Source: Metridium senile
Taxonomy: Eukaryota; Cnidaria; Anthozoa; Actiniaria; Metridiidae
NCBI GenBank assembly: GCA_949775045.1
Contig: OX459095.1
Coordinates: 25,297,278-25,361,277, forward strand
Reading direction: 5' to 3'
DNA: 64,000 nt
Part shown: piece by piece, positions 11,151 to 23,440 of the stretch
Layout: each line of letters starts with the position of its first letter
Position numbering within the stretch: position 1 is the first letter of the stretch
Translations under genes and position numbers: made by a program
The notes under the pieces: generated by a model
The model's input: the letters and a program-made list of their open reading frames with translations, nothing else
Told to the model about the DNA's origin: nothing
Databases searched by the model: none

Positions 11151-11765
11151 TACTTATTATATTTGTTAGTACAAACTATCCACAATAACTACAAAAGTTT
11201 GTTACCTGTTCATTTCTACTATGGCTTTATATCACAGGAAGCTCAGCGCTTTATGTACTATATACATTATGAGTGGCCGATCTGTATATATCTCATACAG
11301 ATTAGTTCTTTAATATTTTACTAAAATTGTCAATATAAAAATAAATCTGGGAAAAATAAATCTGAGAAAATTCAAGTTAAAACTTATGCAAATCAGGACG
11401 AATCTGTATCGGATCAGTGCAACCTCCAGTCCGTCACGATGAATTCTTATGTCAATTGCTCATTAATTATTCATGAATTTTATAAGTGAAAATAAACTTA
11501 CTTCACGCGTACGCGTACGCATACCAATCTTTAATAAAAATCATTAATATTTAACTGAAATATTGTTTGTCTCACTTCTTCCACTGTGAATTTCAGATGA
11601 TTTGGTTGGCTTTTGACCCTTTTTTCTGCTGTCATACTCCATGCAAGGGAGTGGTCATTGATTATGGTGGGGGTAGGGGGTGGATAATGTTTGCTTCAAA
11701 TTCATAAATTCTCACATTCGTATATTTTTTGTGACGCCTCCGTTTCACGGAAATTGAATTAAAGT

Positions 11766-12033
11766 TATACAGCTATTTCAAAAAACGTAGAATATTGAAA
11801 TAGTGCATTGCAAGACCAAAATGCATCAATTTTGGGTCATGCCAAAATATATGATAATTATAGTTATTTTATTCTTAATGCATTCCATTCAAAACAATAT
11901 ACGAGCTAGTTATTGGGAGTAAATGTCGCTGTATATATTTTTTGTTTTTCATTTCAAATTAATGAGACGCACAATGCCCTTTGGCCTTGGAGTGCACTTT
12001 TCAGCATTTAACGTGTTTTGAAATAGCTGTATA
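11766..12033. repeat. MITE with TATACAGCTATTTCAAAA ends
   Basis: Terminal inverted repeats TATACAGCTATTTCAAAA (left) and TTTTGAAATAGCTGTATA (right). A second member with the same ends is at 42352-42625. No coding capacity. Confidence 0.85.
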
Positions 12034-12110
12034 CACGTTTTCAGCATACGTTGTGTTTGCAGAACCGGGTTGCAGACCCCTTTTTGCATATTGCACATCA
12101 TTGTAAACAT

Positions 12111-12354
12111 TAGGTAATATAATGAAATTTGTAACACTAAACCTACCCTGGTGACCAGAGGCTTGACTATTAACTCTAATTTTTTAACTCTTTTTAAAGC
12201 CGCGATTCGAAATCAGAGTCAAGCCTCTGGTGACCAGGGTACACTAAACTACACTGTTAGAACTCTTTTACTCCGACGAAGGGCTAATTCTCGAAACGTC
12301 AGTAAAGTTAAGTCAACATTTTTTACGGTGTTACAAATTTCATTATATTACCTA
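12111..12354. repeat. MITE with nested hairpins
   Basis: The outer arms TAGGTAATATAATGAAATTT... (12111-12135) and its complement (12330-12354) match over 25 bp. Inside, 12145-12168 and 12217-12240 form perfect 24-bp arms (ACCCTGGTGACCAGAGG...). The element directly follows another MITE. Confidence 0.9.
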
Positions 12355-12591
12355 TCGTTTATATCAAACACCGACGCAGCCTATACTAGCTAGTTTACTC
12401 GCTAGTTTCCATTTATTTTAAACGTTAGGCATTTTAGACTACAGTGTTTGAAGTCGATTTATAAGAAATTCCCCAGCTGAATATATTATACATTATAGTT
12501 TGAATTTTCGTGTCTGCAAAATTTTTGTTATGTTGTGAATTAAGCTACTTCCATTAATTTGCCACTTGTTTACATTTTGAGAGAAAAAAAA

Positions 12592-12996
12592 TCGGAAATT
12601 CAGAGGACTTACGTAATGAGCCTAATTTATACATGTGTCACATGACTAGACTGTAAACGCCTTAATGAGAGAGCTAGCCAGCTTATTTACAGTTCCCTAA
12701 AGGCTACAACACGGAAACGTACTGGTCTAGTCTTTGTACTTTAATGTTTCCAGCTGTTCAGCTCAAGTGAGCCGAGTGATGGGTTTTCATCAACTGACCA
12801 ACATAAACCAGTGAGTACTGATATAGATTGGGGTCCTATGGTTTTCTTTTTAACTGTTGTTCCGGTTTTTCAAAACTCAGATCTTTTCCTGTTCGGCCCT
12901 CTTTTATAACAGCTTGTAATCGATTGCCAAGTGTCTCAGTAAATTTTAAGAAAGATGGAAAGCCATCATTGTTTACAATATTGTCGTTTGTCTTTC
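12592..12996. repeat. Diverged copy of part of the 3.2-kb repeat unit
   Basis: Similar, same orientation, to about 20087-20475 of the duplicated segment. Shared blocks include GAGAGCTAGCCAGCTTATTT, CGTACTGGTCTAGTCTTTGT and GCTTGTAATCGATTGC. It is visibly more diverged than the other copies, so it is an older member of the family that existed before the recent duplication. Confidence 0.85.
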
Positions 12997-13135
12997 AAAC
13001 CTCAGAACAGTTAAGGCATGGCTCATTTCATAAAATTCTATGCAATCGATTAAAAATTCATATCTCTCATTAGTTTGAAGCAATACCAATTAAACTTACT
13101 TAGAAGTAACAGTTCACAAATGCGAATACTTTTCA

Positions 13136-13545
13136 GGTATCTGTTGCCATGGAAACGAAGTCACGTGATCACATGGACGCCATCTTGAATTTTTTTAAAC
13201 AAAGCTTTTGAAAAAATGTTTAGATATATTCAAACTTCATGAAAATTATGTGAGAATATGTATATTGGGAATGTACATATAGATCTAATTAGAAAAAGTG
13301 GGAAATATTTTTAGTACACTTTTTAGAACATTTTTACGTTTTTCAAAAAAACATTTTTTTTAATAATTAATTTCTTAAAACCAAAATCCATTTTTTCTAA
13401 TTAGATATAAAGAGATATTGGCAATGTGAAGATACATGCGCATTTTTACGGTGTTTCTAGTTTGTTAAATAGTTTTTCACTAAAAATTCAAAATGGCGGC
13501 CGTGTGTCACGTGACTTAGTTTCCATGGCAACATAAGTATGTAAA
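13136..13545. repeat. Foldback MITE of about 400 bp
   Basis: Terminal inverted repeats around TGTTGCCATGGAAAC and GTTTCCATGGCAACA, followed inward by AAGTCACGTGA / TCACGTGACTT and by CGCCATCTTGAA / TTCAAAATGGCGGC. Pairing continues to the centre (CTAATTAGA near 13286 and 13398). No coding capacity. Confidence 0.85.
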
Positions 13546-13575
13546 TTACTCATATCATTAAACCATGAGCGATAG

Positions 13576-14205
13576 GATAATAATAATAATAATAATAATA
13601 AGGTTTATTGATAATACTTTCGCACCTTAAACAGTGAATTACAGTATCATGGTAATACATATACACACGAGCGAAAAATACAAATATAGCTAGTTATGAA
13701 GTGTTTACATTTAATTACTACTATTGGACATATACTATAGGTACTATTACTACTATTGGTTATTAAATTGTGCAATAGCACTAGGAAAAAAACTTTTCTT
13801 AAATCTATCAGTCCTACACTTAAATAAGGAAATATGGGATGCATTACGCAGCCTACGGCCGCTTGAAACGGCTCTGGTCGGTGGCAGGATCGAATGTAGG
13901 CACGACGATGGGTTGTTGGCGATGTTCTCGAACGTTTGAGCGCACAGTACGTTTCTTCGTTCGTCGAGGCGTGGAAGGGATGTCCTTTTTAGTGCTTCTG
14001 TATATGTGGTTTCAGGATACAAAATACGGAGGGCTCTGCGTTGAAGTTTCTCAATTTTGTCAGACAAGTACGACGGGATGCAAGTACTCCAGACTGGACA
14101 GCAGTACTCCAGGATAGAACGGATGAGGATACATGAATATACATGAGGATACATGAAGTTCGTGAACGAAGACATAATTTGCTTTAAAGAACTAATATAG
14201 AACAT
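13576..14205 (-). mobile_element. 5'-truncated LINE, reverse-transcriptase C-terminal fragment
   Basis: A 150-codon frame on the - strand (14205-13753) contains LIRSILEYCCPVWSTCIPSY, KIEKLQRRALRIL and SLPRLDERRNVLC. This is the typical region after the RT catalytic core in Jockey/CR1-type non-LTR retrotransposons. The catalytic YADD part is absent, so this is a 5'-truncated copy. The short 3' part ends in a TTA-type trinucleotide tail (AATAATAAT on the + strand, 13576-13601), as in several LINE families. Dead copy; clade not assigned. Confidence 0.8.
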
Positions 14206-14327
14206 ATACTAAAGTATGAGTAAATGAACTATTTACCTGTAGCTTGACTTTATTCTTTTTATCGTCCTCGAATTGTATTTTAAAAATGGCGCCTTCAATA
14301 AATTTAATTTTATACAGGTCTCTCACT

Positions 14328-14389
14328 AGGCTCAGATTTCAGCCGTTGGGGTTTCGTGCGCCCGCGATACTCTCCCCACTAACGGCTGG
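14328..14389. repeat. Dispersed repeat related to the hairpin at 50848
   Basis: AGGCTCAGATTTCAGCCGTT and GCCCGCGATACTCTCCCC recur in the hairpin element at 50848-50928. Here the second arm is diverged (AACGGCTGGGCGC), so the fold is weaker. Confidence 0.7.
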
Positions 14390-14488
14390 GCGCATCGGCT
14401 TGGCATTGTTTTTCTCAGCCAATCAGCGATTTGCCCCTCGAAAATCGAGGGGCATAATATTAATAAATTAAAATTCATCGTGAACATA

Positions 14489-14780
14489 ATGGCGGATAAG
14501 AGTGACTTCGAAAGTGCTTGTTCAAATGCTTTGAAATCGTTTGGTTTCGAGAAATCTAAGGATATTCAACGAAGGAATAAGTAAAAGGCAAAGATGTTTT
14601 TGTTTATCTACCGACTGGCTCAGGAAAATCATTGATTTTCCAAACAGCGCCGCTTGTATAAAAGGATCCATTGTTTTGGTTATTTTACCTTTGGTTTCTC
14701 TCATGAGAGACCAAGAGAACTTCTTAACATCCAAAGACATTAAGACTGCCTTGATAGGCCAAGAAGAGGATGGCGAATGA
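14489..14780 (+). pseudogene. RecQ-like DNA helicase fragment, frameshifted
   Basis: It starts with ATG at 14489 (MADKSDFESACSNALKSFGF) and hits a stop at 14582. Another frame (from 14584) reads KGKDVFVYLPTGSGKSLIFQ, a Walker A box of RecQ-type helicases, up to a stop at 14658. A third frame (from 14661) reads KGSIVLVILPLVSLMRDQ, helicase motif Ia and its surroundings, and ends at 14780. Three frames for one continuous helicase N-terminus mean a broken copy. No DEAH motif or later helicase motifs follow. RecQ-like helicases unwind DNA, and repetitive expansions of such genes are common in some invertebrates, so this is probably the remnant of a duplicated or retroposed copy. Confidence 0.7.
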
Positions 14781-15093
14781 GTAATATGCTAAACAACTAC
14801 GAAGTTTTCATTTTAAATTACGGCGGTGATTGTAAGCTGTCATTTGTATCGAAACTCGTAATTATCGTCTTTATTACTTGATTTTTTTTCTCAATAAACC
14901 TAAAATACACAGCTATATTCTTAGAATAACTACATTTAAATCCAAAATGTTTACTTTCAAAATTAAAACTGGTTTATTATGCGCGGTTGTAACATATACT
15001 CAAGCGGCTCTCTTAACGAGTCAACAATGTGTATCGAAACGACTCTAGCTGTAATTTTACTTCTTTATTGTTTGATTATTCTTAAAATCCTAT

Positions 15094-15338
15094 ACAAATA
15101 TTGTCACTATTGCAATCTCAATGTTTGTCTCTCTTTGTTGGAAAGGCCCAGTTACCTTTCAAAATGGCGCAGGGAACAGTGAAGGGCACTATTGATAGTC
15201 ATTTTTGAAGATTTCCAGTTTTTGTTCTCTGTAGGAATTCAGATACATATCAACTGTTTCTGGATCCTGCATGGGTACTTGTGGGAATGTTAGAAATTCA
15301 AATGTTTAATTTATTTTAAATTGTATTTATTAATTCAT
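15094..15338. repeat. 245-bp dispersed direct repeat, copy 2
   Basis: The second copy of 7793-8037, in the same orientation. It stops at TTAATTCAT, where the sequence switches to the 3' side of the transposase gene. Homology ends abruptly at both boundaries. Confidence 0.9.
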
Positions 15339-18300
15339 AGAAACTCTTGTACGTGTTACTAATGTTAAGTCACTTACCATCAAAAGAGAGTTCTTAATTG
15401 GTTATTGATACTGTCTTATAAATTATCTTGAGAATCTAGACCTGTGTCTTTCAATCAACTCTTGTTTGGCAGGTTTTTGTTTACTTGCAATGTTAGCAGG
15501 TAGCTCGACTTCTTTTGCCCTCTGGTAATTTTCTGTACCAGCATACAATTTCAGCACTTTCTTCTGCATCTCAGGGAGGAATGTGAGACTCTTTTTCTTT
15601 TTCACAGGTTTTACCACCCAGCGCTTTTGCATTTTTGTAAAGCAGGATCGATAGCGTGCTTCTCCCTTCCTATCACCTTTCTGGATCTCTGCCTGTTTTC
15701 GGTTGGCGTTATGATTGTTGTCAATGGCAGCAAGCTGTGTTCTTGCCAACATTCCCTTGTAAGAGAAGTGCTCTCTTTTAGGGCAGTACATCAAAAGCAT
15801 GGAGTGATAGACCTCCAGGCCACCTGTGTGGCAGAACTCAGTGAGCTTTCCAATATCTTTCAACAGCTTTGGTTGAAGAACGACTTCTTCAAGTGCTACA
15901 TAGGCTGATGACCCTGGCTTTAACCAGCACTTGGTACGTGCTTGTCTTCTTGTGAGACGAGGATGTGCGCACTTAGTGAACAGCTCTGCGTTCCTCCAGC
16001 TGTGCTTGTTTAAAACATGGTTTAAGATAGACACCCACTTCTCTCTCAGGAGCTGTACACTACCCCCACATGTTGCTGAACACCACCACAAGTGATTTGA
16101 AATGGACTGTATCCATTGGGCCAGATCCTGATTTTTCTTCAACTTTGCCTTCTTATTTAATTTTTTAACTATTGACTTAGCCAGGTGCCAAACATCATAC
16201 TGATGTTTGATGTGTGAGTAATCTTTCTCCATTGAACTTGTTATGGAGGTATGTCTGTCTGTTGTTATCATGTCAATAGTTACCTCCTCGTCATTCTCCA
16301 GATTCTGTAAACAGCGTACAAAACCCTCTTTCTCCATGGCGTTTGAAGATGTCACCTCAGTGACCTGTACCAGATTGAATGAAACAATTTTACTAGAGCC
16401 ACCGTCCATCATTGTATAAGTGCTATACTTCGCATTGTGGCCAGGACTATCACACCGTGCATCACCATTCAAATTGATTTTCTCCTGAGTCAACAATTGG
16501 TCAATAGTGTTTTGTCTTTCTATTTCCCAGGTATCATTGATTACAGGGAACAAAAACTTATCTTGCTTACGGTAGAACAATTTTTCACTGATAAAATGTA
16601 GTCCAAGGCATGTGGCAAAGTCATTAATTCTACTATAAGTATTCCCAGTGAACAGAATTGAAGAACAAATTAATAAATTACCAACGCAACCACCATTGAT
16701 TATGGGCTGTGAGTTCCACACAGTCTCATGGCCATTGAGACATTTTGTTTTTGCAGTGAGCATACTTCCTGTGTGTAAGAATTCCGGTTCTGAAATAGTA
16801 ACAGCACCACATTTTGTACATAGGCGAAACAGTTCCTTCAAGTTTGACAAAAACACCAAGTATTTAGGCTCATCAACGAAGCTTTCAAAGGTGGTCTCTG
16901 GTTCTGATATCTCACTGTCAGTAGAGGAATGTGTTTCTTGGGAACAAGGGAGTGTGTAGTCATCGTCATCATCATCATCATACTGGATTTCATCATCAGA
17001 CACAAATGATCCAATTGACTTAACAGATTTCTGTGGGGATACACTAGCAGTGGATTCCTGTGGTAACACATTTGTTTGCACAGCATAAGAGTGGTCTTCA
17101 AGAGGATGTACCTCAGTAACAGTTGGTTCTTTATCATCATCATTATCATCATCATCATCACCAAAACTATCTGTTTGTGTAGTAGTTGATTTAGTTACTG
17201 TGTAATGTATATCAGTAAGGCAGCACTGGATGCCAATTTCACGGGTGTTAGGGGTTTGTTCTTTTTCTTCACTAATTTCATCATTAACTTCCATGACTTC
17301 TTCACACACACTTGGGGCCAAGAGGTTTTCCACTATCTAAAAGAGAAAGAATATTCATTACCTTAAATAGTATGATAAATAAACAGGTTTCTATCAACTT
17401 CATGTGAATATTTAAGAGACTGAATATCATGTAAAATTTGATGCAAGTGACAAGCAACTTGAATCTCACAGGTATACATTTCAATTAATAGAATGTTAGA
17501 ATAAACATATACTGTATACATGCAGCATACATGTACCCACACTAACAAAAATCAATAGATGCACAAATAATAAAGTTAACTAGAAAAAGTTTAGCAATAA
17601 ATACTATAAGTGTACTCTTCTAGATTTTTATCAAATAATAAAAAATATATAAATGTACACAGAATTAAAAGGAAAATAAAACAAAAAAACAGTAAACACA
17701 ACTTGTGAACACAACTTGCCAAATATTACTTAAGAGCTGGTTCAATGAATTTCCATTTATCAATATGTTTAAACACAGCATTTCTTGTTTTCGCAAGAAT
17801 GGTATTCTGGTATTCTACATTTTTGTTATAACTTAAAAAAATTAGAAAACTATTTAATGAGGGCCTTTTCAATTTATCTGTCCACTTGCAATTGTATACT
17901 GTTATTTTAAAATACAATATAATATAATTCACTATTCTATCGTCTACACCTAGAATAATGTTTTCGTAATTGCTTTCAGGTAATTTTATTTCATACTTCT
18001 CAAAGTGAATAAATACTAATAATATAAGTCTTACGTAGAACTAGACTTTGACAAATTTTGACATAGTGAAGTTTATTATTAAAAGAGACAGCAAAACAAA
18101 AATAATTTGGATAATTTTAAATACAGGTACGATATGATATAAAAACCGTTTTAAAACAAATTTCAAATCATTTTTACACAATGAAGTACATTCACGGCAT
18201 ATAGAAAAGTAAAGTTCACACATGTTTTAAAGTTATCTTTCAACGAACCTACCTTTTGTTGTCTCTGTCGTTTGATACGATTTTCCGAAGTTGCTCTTCT

Positions 18301-18880
18301 TTTACCCGATACGGAAGACGAGGCAAAGCTAAATAGACTAGGAATTGCATCTACTTTAAGTCGTCTTTTTCTCTTTTTACCGGATAGCTGCTGATAGAGG
18401 TCTGTTTCAAAGCATTCGTCGGTGAAATGTTCGCTACAGACGTAACAATTCTTTAATGGCGGCATGTTTTCCCTTCTTATTCGGGATATCCAAGCTTTTT
18501 GAAGCTTTAAATCTTTAGGTATGTTATGATAGCTCACATTTTTAGTTTTGGAAGAATAATTGGTGCAGTCTGGGACACAACAATTGACCATTTTCTCGTG
18601 AGAAGCTTGGGACAATAAGCTTACATATTACAACACAACTCTAGTAATCCTCCATGATTTGCTCGAGCGCTTTGTCTTTGACGTTATGACGTATCACGTG
18701 ACAGCGGTTTGTTTCGCGGGCTCAAGTATGGCGGCGTCCAAACGATAAAAAAAATATTTTAAAGTCTATAAAAAAAATTCAGGGTTCGTTTTCAGGACGT
18801 AAAAACTATATTTTTGAGTTCTCCAATAAATAAATATTTTTTTTAAAAATGGTCAATTTGACACGTCAGTTGCCCTTTAA
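15339..18880 (-). mobile_element. THAP/DDE DNA transposon, Kolobok-like, one end recognised
   Basis: The element encodes the THAP-DDE transposase described separately. Its 5' end is placed at 18876: the sequence CAGTTGCCC-T is followed by TTAA (18877-18880). From 18881 the DNA matches the repeat unit elsewhere in the window, where the equivalent site reads ACCTTGACGAGGG. TTAA target sites are typical of Kolobok and PiggyBac elements. The expected matching end (TTAA followed by AGGGCAACTG) is not found near 15339-15422. The 3' end is therefore lost or displaced, and the left boundary given is only where the 245-bp repeat stops. Confidence 0.55.
15423..18615 (-). CDS. THAP-domain DDE transposase (Kolobok-like), two exons
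   Basis: Exon 1 is 18615-18253 and exon 2 is 17336-15423. The 916-bp intron has GT/AG ends and keeps the frame (...RQRQQK|IVENLLAPS). The protein is 758 residues from the first ATG (18615) or 750 from the ATG at 18591. The N-terminus is a THAP zinc finger: MVNCCVPDCTNYSS, a tryptophan in KAWISRIRR, and CSEHFTDECF. An acidic linker and a CxxC/CxnH-like segment (LCTKCGAV, KCLNGHE) follow. The DDE core has GDARCDSPGHNAKYS (Asp near residue 413), MITTDRH (Asp near 481) and DVWH (about residue 500), a D(2)H motif of the hAT/MULE/P/Kolobok group. CPKREHFSYKGMLARTQLAA is typical of the C-terminal part. No stops or frameshifts are seen, so this copy may be functional. THAP finger plus TTAA end argues for Kolobok, but the superfamily is inferred. 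Confidence 0.75.
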
Positions 18881-21800
18881 CGAGGGAAAATAATTACTGA
18901 GAATTTCCTTTTGCTTGGCTTTACTACACGACTACACGTCACTGTTAGATTTGTCGAGTTTTGCATTATGAATTTCTCTTAATTTGAAATTTTCGCTAGT
19001 TCAGTTCGTCTAGATCTTGACTTCAGCTTTTTTTGACCTACGATTTGATAACATTTTGAATACATTGTTCAAGTTACTCCAGTTTTACTTTGATCAGTTT
19101 TTGTAGTAACAGATCATGAAGTTGTCTGTCTAATTTTCGTAATCAATTAAGTCAAAGCAACGAAACTCACAGATATCTAAAGTCCTGCAAACAATAGGGC
19201 ACACAACCTTAGGCACATGGGAATGTAAGATATTAACATACAAATTTTCTTTGTGTTGCTAGATATAATTTTCTCGGCGCGCTGCACAATAGAACTTCTC
19301 AGGGTTTTTAGAAAAGGATTAAATGTTCGAATGAAATAATTTTCACTTAACGAACAATAGTTGTGATGTTAAGGTATCATGGAACACAAATGTCTTCCAA
19401 AACATGTAAACTTCAAAAAATCGTTTTTTGTAATGCTCGTTTTAATTAAAGCTATGGTTTTCTCATCTAATTTTTGTAAAAACTATTTTTCTGCAGTAGA
19501 AATTTTTTGGGGAAAAAATAAAGAAGTGACGTTTAGTTGACAGTATTACAGCTACGTATGATAATATCATGTAACACAACACTCGTTTATTCAATGAAAT
19601 CCATGATTGAGTAGAAGCATTCTTAAAAGTGAAAAGATTGATTACGATTTACAAGAGTGTTCTATAGTTTTTCATTTTATTTCAAGAAGCTTCTATATGT
19701 ATTCAGGTTTATTTTCTATGGTATTCATATATTGATACAGTTCCTAAAACATGAATTTTCTAGTCTTTAAAATGTTTATCACTTTAGTCGAAATAGTTTA
19801 ATTTCTTCCCTTAACAATACCTTGGAATACGCGCATTTCACTCAGCATTAACACAGTATGTTGTCAGCGTTTTACCGATTCTGTCTTTCTCTTTCTCTAT
19901 CCCTGCCTTCCTCGTTTACATTTGCTTGACCACTGTGATAGGCTTCACAATATCATCCAGCCCCTCTCCTCCCCTCCCCTTCCCTTCCCTACTCACACAG
20001 GCCTGAAACTCATGTTACAATTCCGGGAAGGACCAAAACCATGGAGCTCTGAGCGCAATACTATACTTACCTGGAAGGGATTCTCGGAAATTCAGAAGAC
20101 TTACGTAATGAGCCCGTTTCTACATGTGTCACGTGATTAGACGGTAAACGTCTTAATCCTTCGAGAGCTAGCCAGCTTATTTATAGTTCCCTAAAGGCTA
20201 TAACACGGAAACGTACTGGTCTAGTCTTTGTACTTTAATGCTTCCAGCTGTTCAGCTCAAGTCAGCCGAGTGATGGGTTTTTATTAACTGACCAACACAA
20301 ACCAGTGAGTATATAGATTGGGGTTCTATGGTTTTCTTATAAACTTTTGTTCCCGTTTTTCAAAACTGAGATCTTTTCTCGATCACCCCTCTTACGGCTT
20401 GTAATCGATTGCAAAGTGTCTCAGTAAATTAAAGAAAGCCATCATTGTTTACAATATTGTTGTTTGTCTTTCAAATTTATTTTGGATTGGTTGGGAGGGA
20501 AGTTCAGTTAAACAGGGATATTTATTACTGAGAGTTTCATTTTTGGCTAGTTACACGACTACAGTACACGTCAGTCGATTAGATTTGTCGAATTTGAAAC
20601 TGAACAATGCATGATGAATGTTGCTCTTTGAAAACTTTCGCTAGTTCAGTTCGTCTTGACTTCAGCTTTTTTTGACCTACGAATTGATTACATTTTGATT
20701 ACTTTGAGCTTTGCATAAGTTATTTCAGTTTTACTTGGATCAGGTTTTGTAGTAACATATCATGAAGCTGTCTCGATATAATTTTCGTATTCAGTGAAGT
20801 CAAAGCAACGAAACTCGCAGAGATCTAAAGTCCTGCAAACAATACGACCTTAGAGACAGTGGAATGTAAGATGTTTACATAAAAACGTATTTGTGTGGCT
20901 CGATATAATGATCTTTTCTTGCCTTTTTACGGCTTATTATCATAACTTTAAACCGCACGATGGCCAAGTCTCTCAGTAAAGTTTAAAAAAGAAGGAAAGT
21001 CATTATTGTTCACATTAATTGTATCACTTATTTTGGATCAGTTAGAGACTTCATCGATGGATATTGATTACAGAGAATTACACGACTACACGTCAGTGCT
21101 AGATTTGTCGTTTGAATTATGAATTTTTCTTGATTTAAAACTGAGCAATGCATGATGAATGTTGCTCTTACTTTCGTTATAGTATACTTCACTAATGCAT
21201 TTCGGCTTTTATTGACCCAAGATTCGATAACATTTTGAATATAAAGAACGTCTCAGGGATTTTAGAAAAGTGGGTCGATTAAACTTTTGAATAAAAGAAT
21301 CGTCACTGAAATGGGATTTAACGCACAATAGTTGTGAAGCGTTGGTACTTTTGCTTTACCATTTTCTTTTCTCCTTTTGAGAGCAGTGATTTTTTCCTTA
21401 AAAGCGACGAGAAAATAAACTGTCTGCATTTCTCTAAAGGTAAAAGAAAAAAACTGGGTTATTTTTTATCTAAATCTTTTAAATGCTTTTAGTAATGCCT
21501 AGAAGAGGTTGTTCTTTCTGAAAATTGTAAGATTGAATTTAGCACAAATAAAATATTTCAATTATTTCGTCGATAAAAATGTCTTGTTCATCTTGAGATG
21601 CCAATTTTACTACAGTTTCTATAAAGTATCTTTTTAGAATTATAGCAAAAAAAATGGAGAGAAATCGGGCTTGTGGTTGTTTCAAAATATTCGATAGAGT
21701 AAGCTTCGTTTAGTAATAAAGCCATAATAAAACATTTTTGCCATTCCTCAAGGTTAAAAAGATCAGACTGTAAGTTGTCCATGTCGCCATTACTCGATAA

Positions 21801-21994
21801 GGGAATGTAAATAAGACCATTGTTTGCATACAATCTGACATTTCAGGTTTTCTACAATGGGGAGGGGGGGGGGGGGGGGGGGGGTGCTACAACACGGAAA
21901 CGTACTGGTCTAGTCTTTGTACTTTCATGCTTCCTGTTCAGCTTAAGTCTGCCGAGTGATGTTTTTTTATTAACTGCCCAACATAAACCAGAAA
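18881..21994. repeat. 3.2-kb repeat unit, copy A (left end missing)
   Basis: Corresponds to 51863-54975 and 55076-58190. The unit is built from diverged sub-repeats that each contain ACGACTACACGTCA, TTAGATTTGTCG, GCTAGTTCAGTTCGTC and GACTTCAGCTTTTTTTGACC (near 18930, 20545, 21068). A further sub-repeat follows at 22140. A G-tract at about 21859-21884 marks the unit end. No frame above 81 codons and no recognisable product. Confidence 0.9.
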
Positions 21995-22690
21995 ATTGGG
22001 GTTCTAGCTAGGTCTAAGAAAGCAGAAAAGCTATCATTGTTCACAATTGTTGTTTGTCTTTCCAATTTATTTTGGATTGGTAGAGAGACCTTGACGAGGG
22101 AAAATAATTACTGAGAATTTCCTTTTGCTTGGCTTTACTACACGACTACACGTCACTGTTAGATTTGTCGAGTTTTGCTTATTATATGAATTCCTCTTAA
22201 TTTGAAACGGAACATGTACAATGCATGATGATTGCTGTTCTTTTGAAATTTTCGCTGGTCCAGTTCGTCTAGATCTTGACTTCAGCTTTTTTAGACCTAC
22301 GATTTGATAACATTTTGAATACATTGTTCAAGTTACCCCAGTTTTAATTTGATCAGTTTTTGTTATAACAGATCACGAAGTTGTCTCGATATAATTTTCG
22401 TATTCAGTGAAGCCAAAGCAACGAAGAGGGAAGAAGAGAGAGCATGCAGCTAGACAAACCCCTCTTTTTTGACTCTACTCCCCCTAGTAAACACCAGTCG
22501 TACGTTCTGGTATCCATCAATAAACAGGCAAAAATGTCATTATGAACCAATCAGGTATACGTTTAAATTTGATAGAATGAACAAACGTATCAGTTTGTAA
22601 ATACAACTGATTGCCGTTTAGAACAAGATCGAACTCTAAACATTCTTTAGTGCATCTAAAGAAAATTGAGCCCGCACATTTACAAGTGAA

Positions 22691-23035
22691 TCGAAAGAGG
22701 GTCCACAATAGGTTTGGCGGGATGCGGGATAAGCCTTTTTTTGAAGGCGGGTTGCGGGATCCGAGCTTAAACCTTGACGGGATGCGGGATTCTGAATTCC
22801 AAGCGGGATCGGGATTTCGTGTTTTTTAGGTGCCGGGTTTTGGGATATAACATTAATTTGCTGCTTTGTTGTTCTCAATAAAAAAACTTTTTAACGTTTT
22901 AATATTTAATTAATAATTAACTTAGAAAAAATTGCGGGATCGGGATTGTGACATTAAAACGTGCGGGATGGCGGGATTGCCGGCAAAAATGAGCGGGATG
23001 GCGGGATTGAGAACCCCTATTGTGGACCCTCTCGA
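22691..23035. repeat. MITE with GAGGGTCCACAATAGG ends (copy A)
   Basis: Ends TCGAAAGAGGGTCCACAATA and TATTGTGGACCCTCTCGA. The interior carries repeated GCGGGAT motifs on both sides of an AT-rich centre. The duplicate is at 58887-59231. Confidence 0.85.
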
Positions 23036-23251
23036 AATGCTGAGACCCGCGACTGAAAGTAAGATTATTAATTATATCATTGTAACACAATAGTTCAAAG
23101 TTCAGTTCGTTCAAGTCGTCGAATTTGACACTCAATCATTATAACCTACTAAGTAAACTGAATATTGATGTATATAAACTAAATTTCAAAAACTCATACA
23201 TAATTAATGAGCTATTAGACCAATTAGATTAGCCTATTTGGTCACATGCAT

Positions 23252-23440
23252 GGACCTTTATATCTGATAAAGGTCATCTTTATTAGTATTCTTTATATAA
23301 AGAATGCTAGAGTAAATAGTGTTGATTAAACAATAGAGAACAAAAGAATTTACATAATTTAGCAGTATTTAATGGTATTTATGTTGCACACTTTTGTATT
23401 CTAATACAACCTTTACGACCTTTATCAGATATAAAGGTCC
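23252..23440. repeat. Inverted-repeat element, GGACCTTTATATC arms (copy A)
   Basis: Perfect 24-bp arms 23252-23275 and 23417-23440 (GGACCTTTATATCTGATAAA...). Single AGGTC-containing blocks also occur just downstream. The duplicate is at 59448-59636. Confidence 0.85.

Noticed and set aside
13753..14205. A host gene
   Set aside because: The peptide matches the post-RT region of LINE reverse transcriptases and ends near a trinucleotide tail, so it is a truncated retrotransposon.
19922..20140. 72-codon frame repeated at 52904 and 56117
   Set aside because: It is conserved only because the DNA was recently duplicated. There is no homology, no initiation context and no pattern of silent change.
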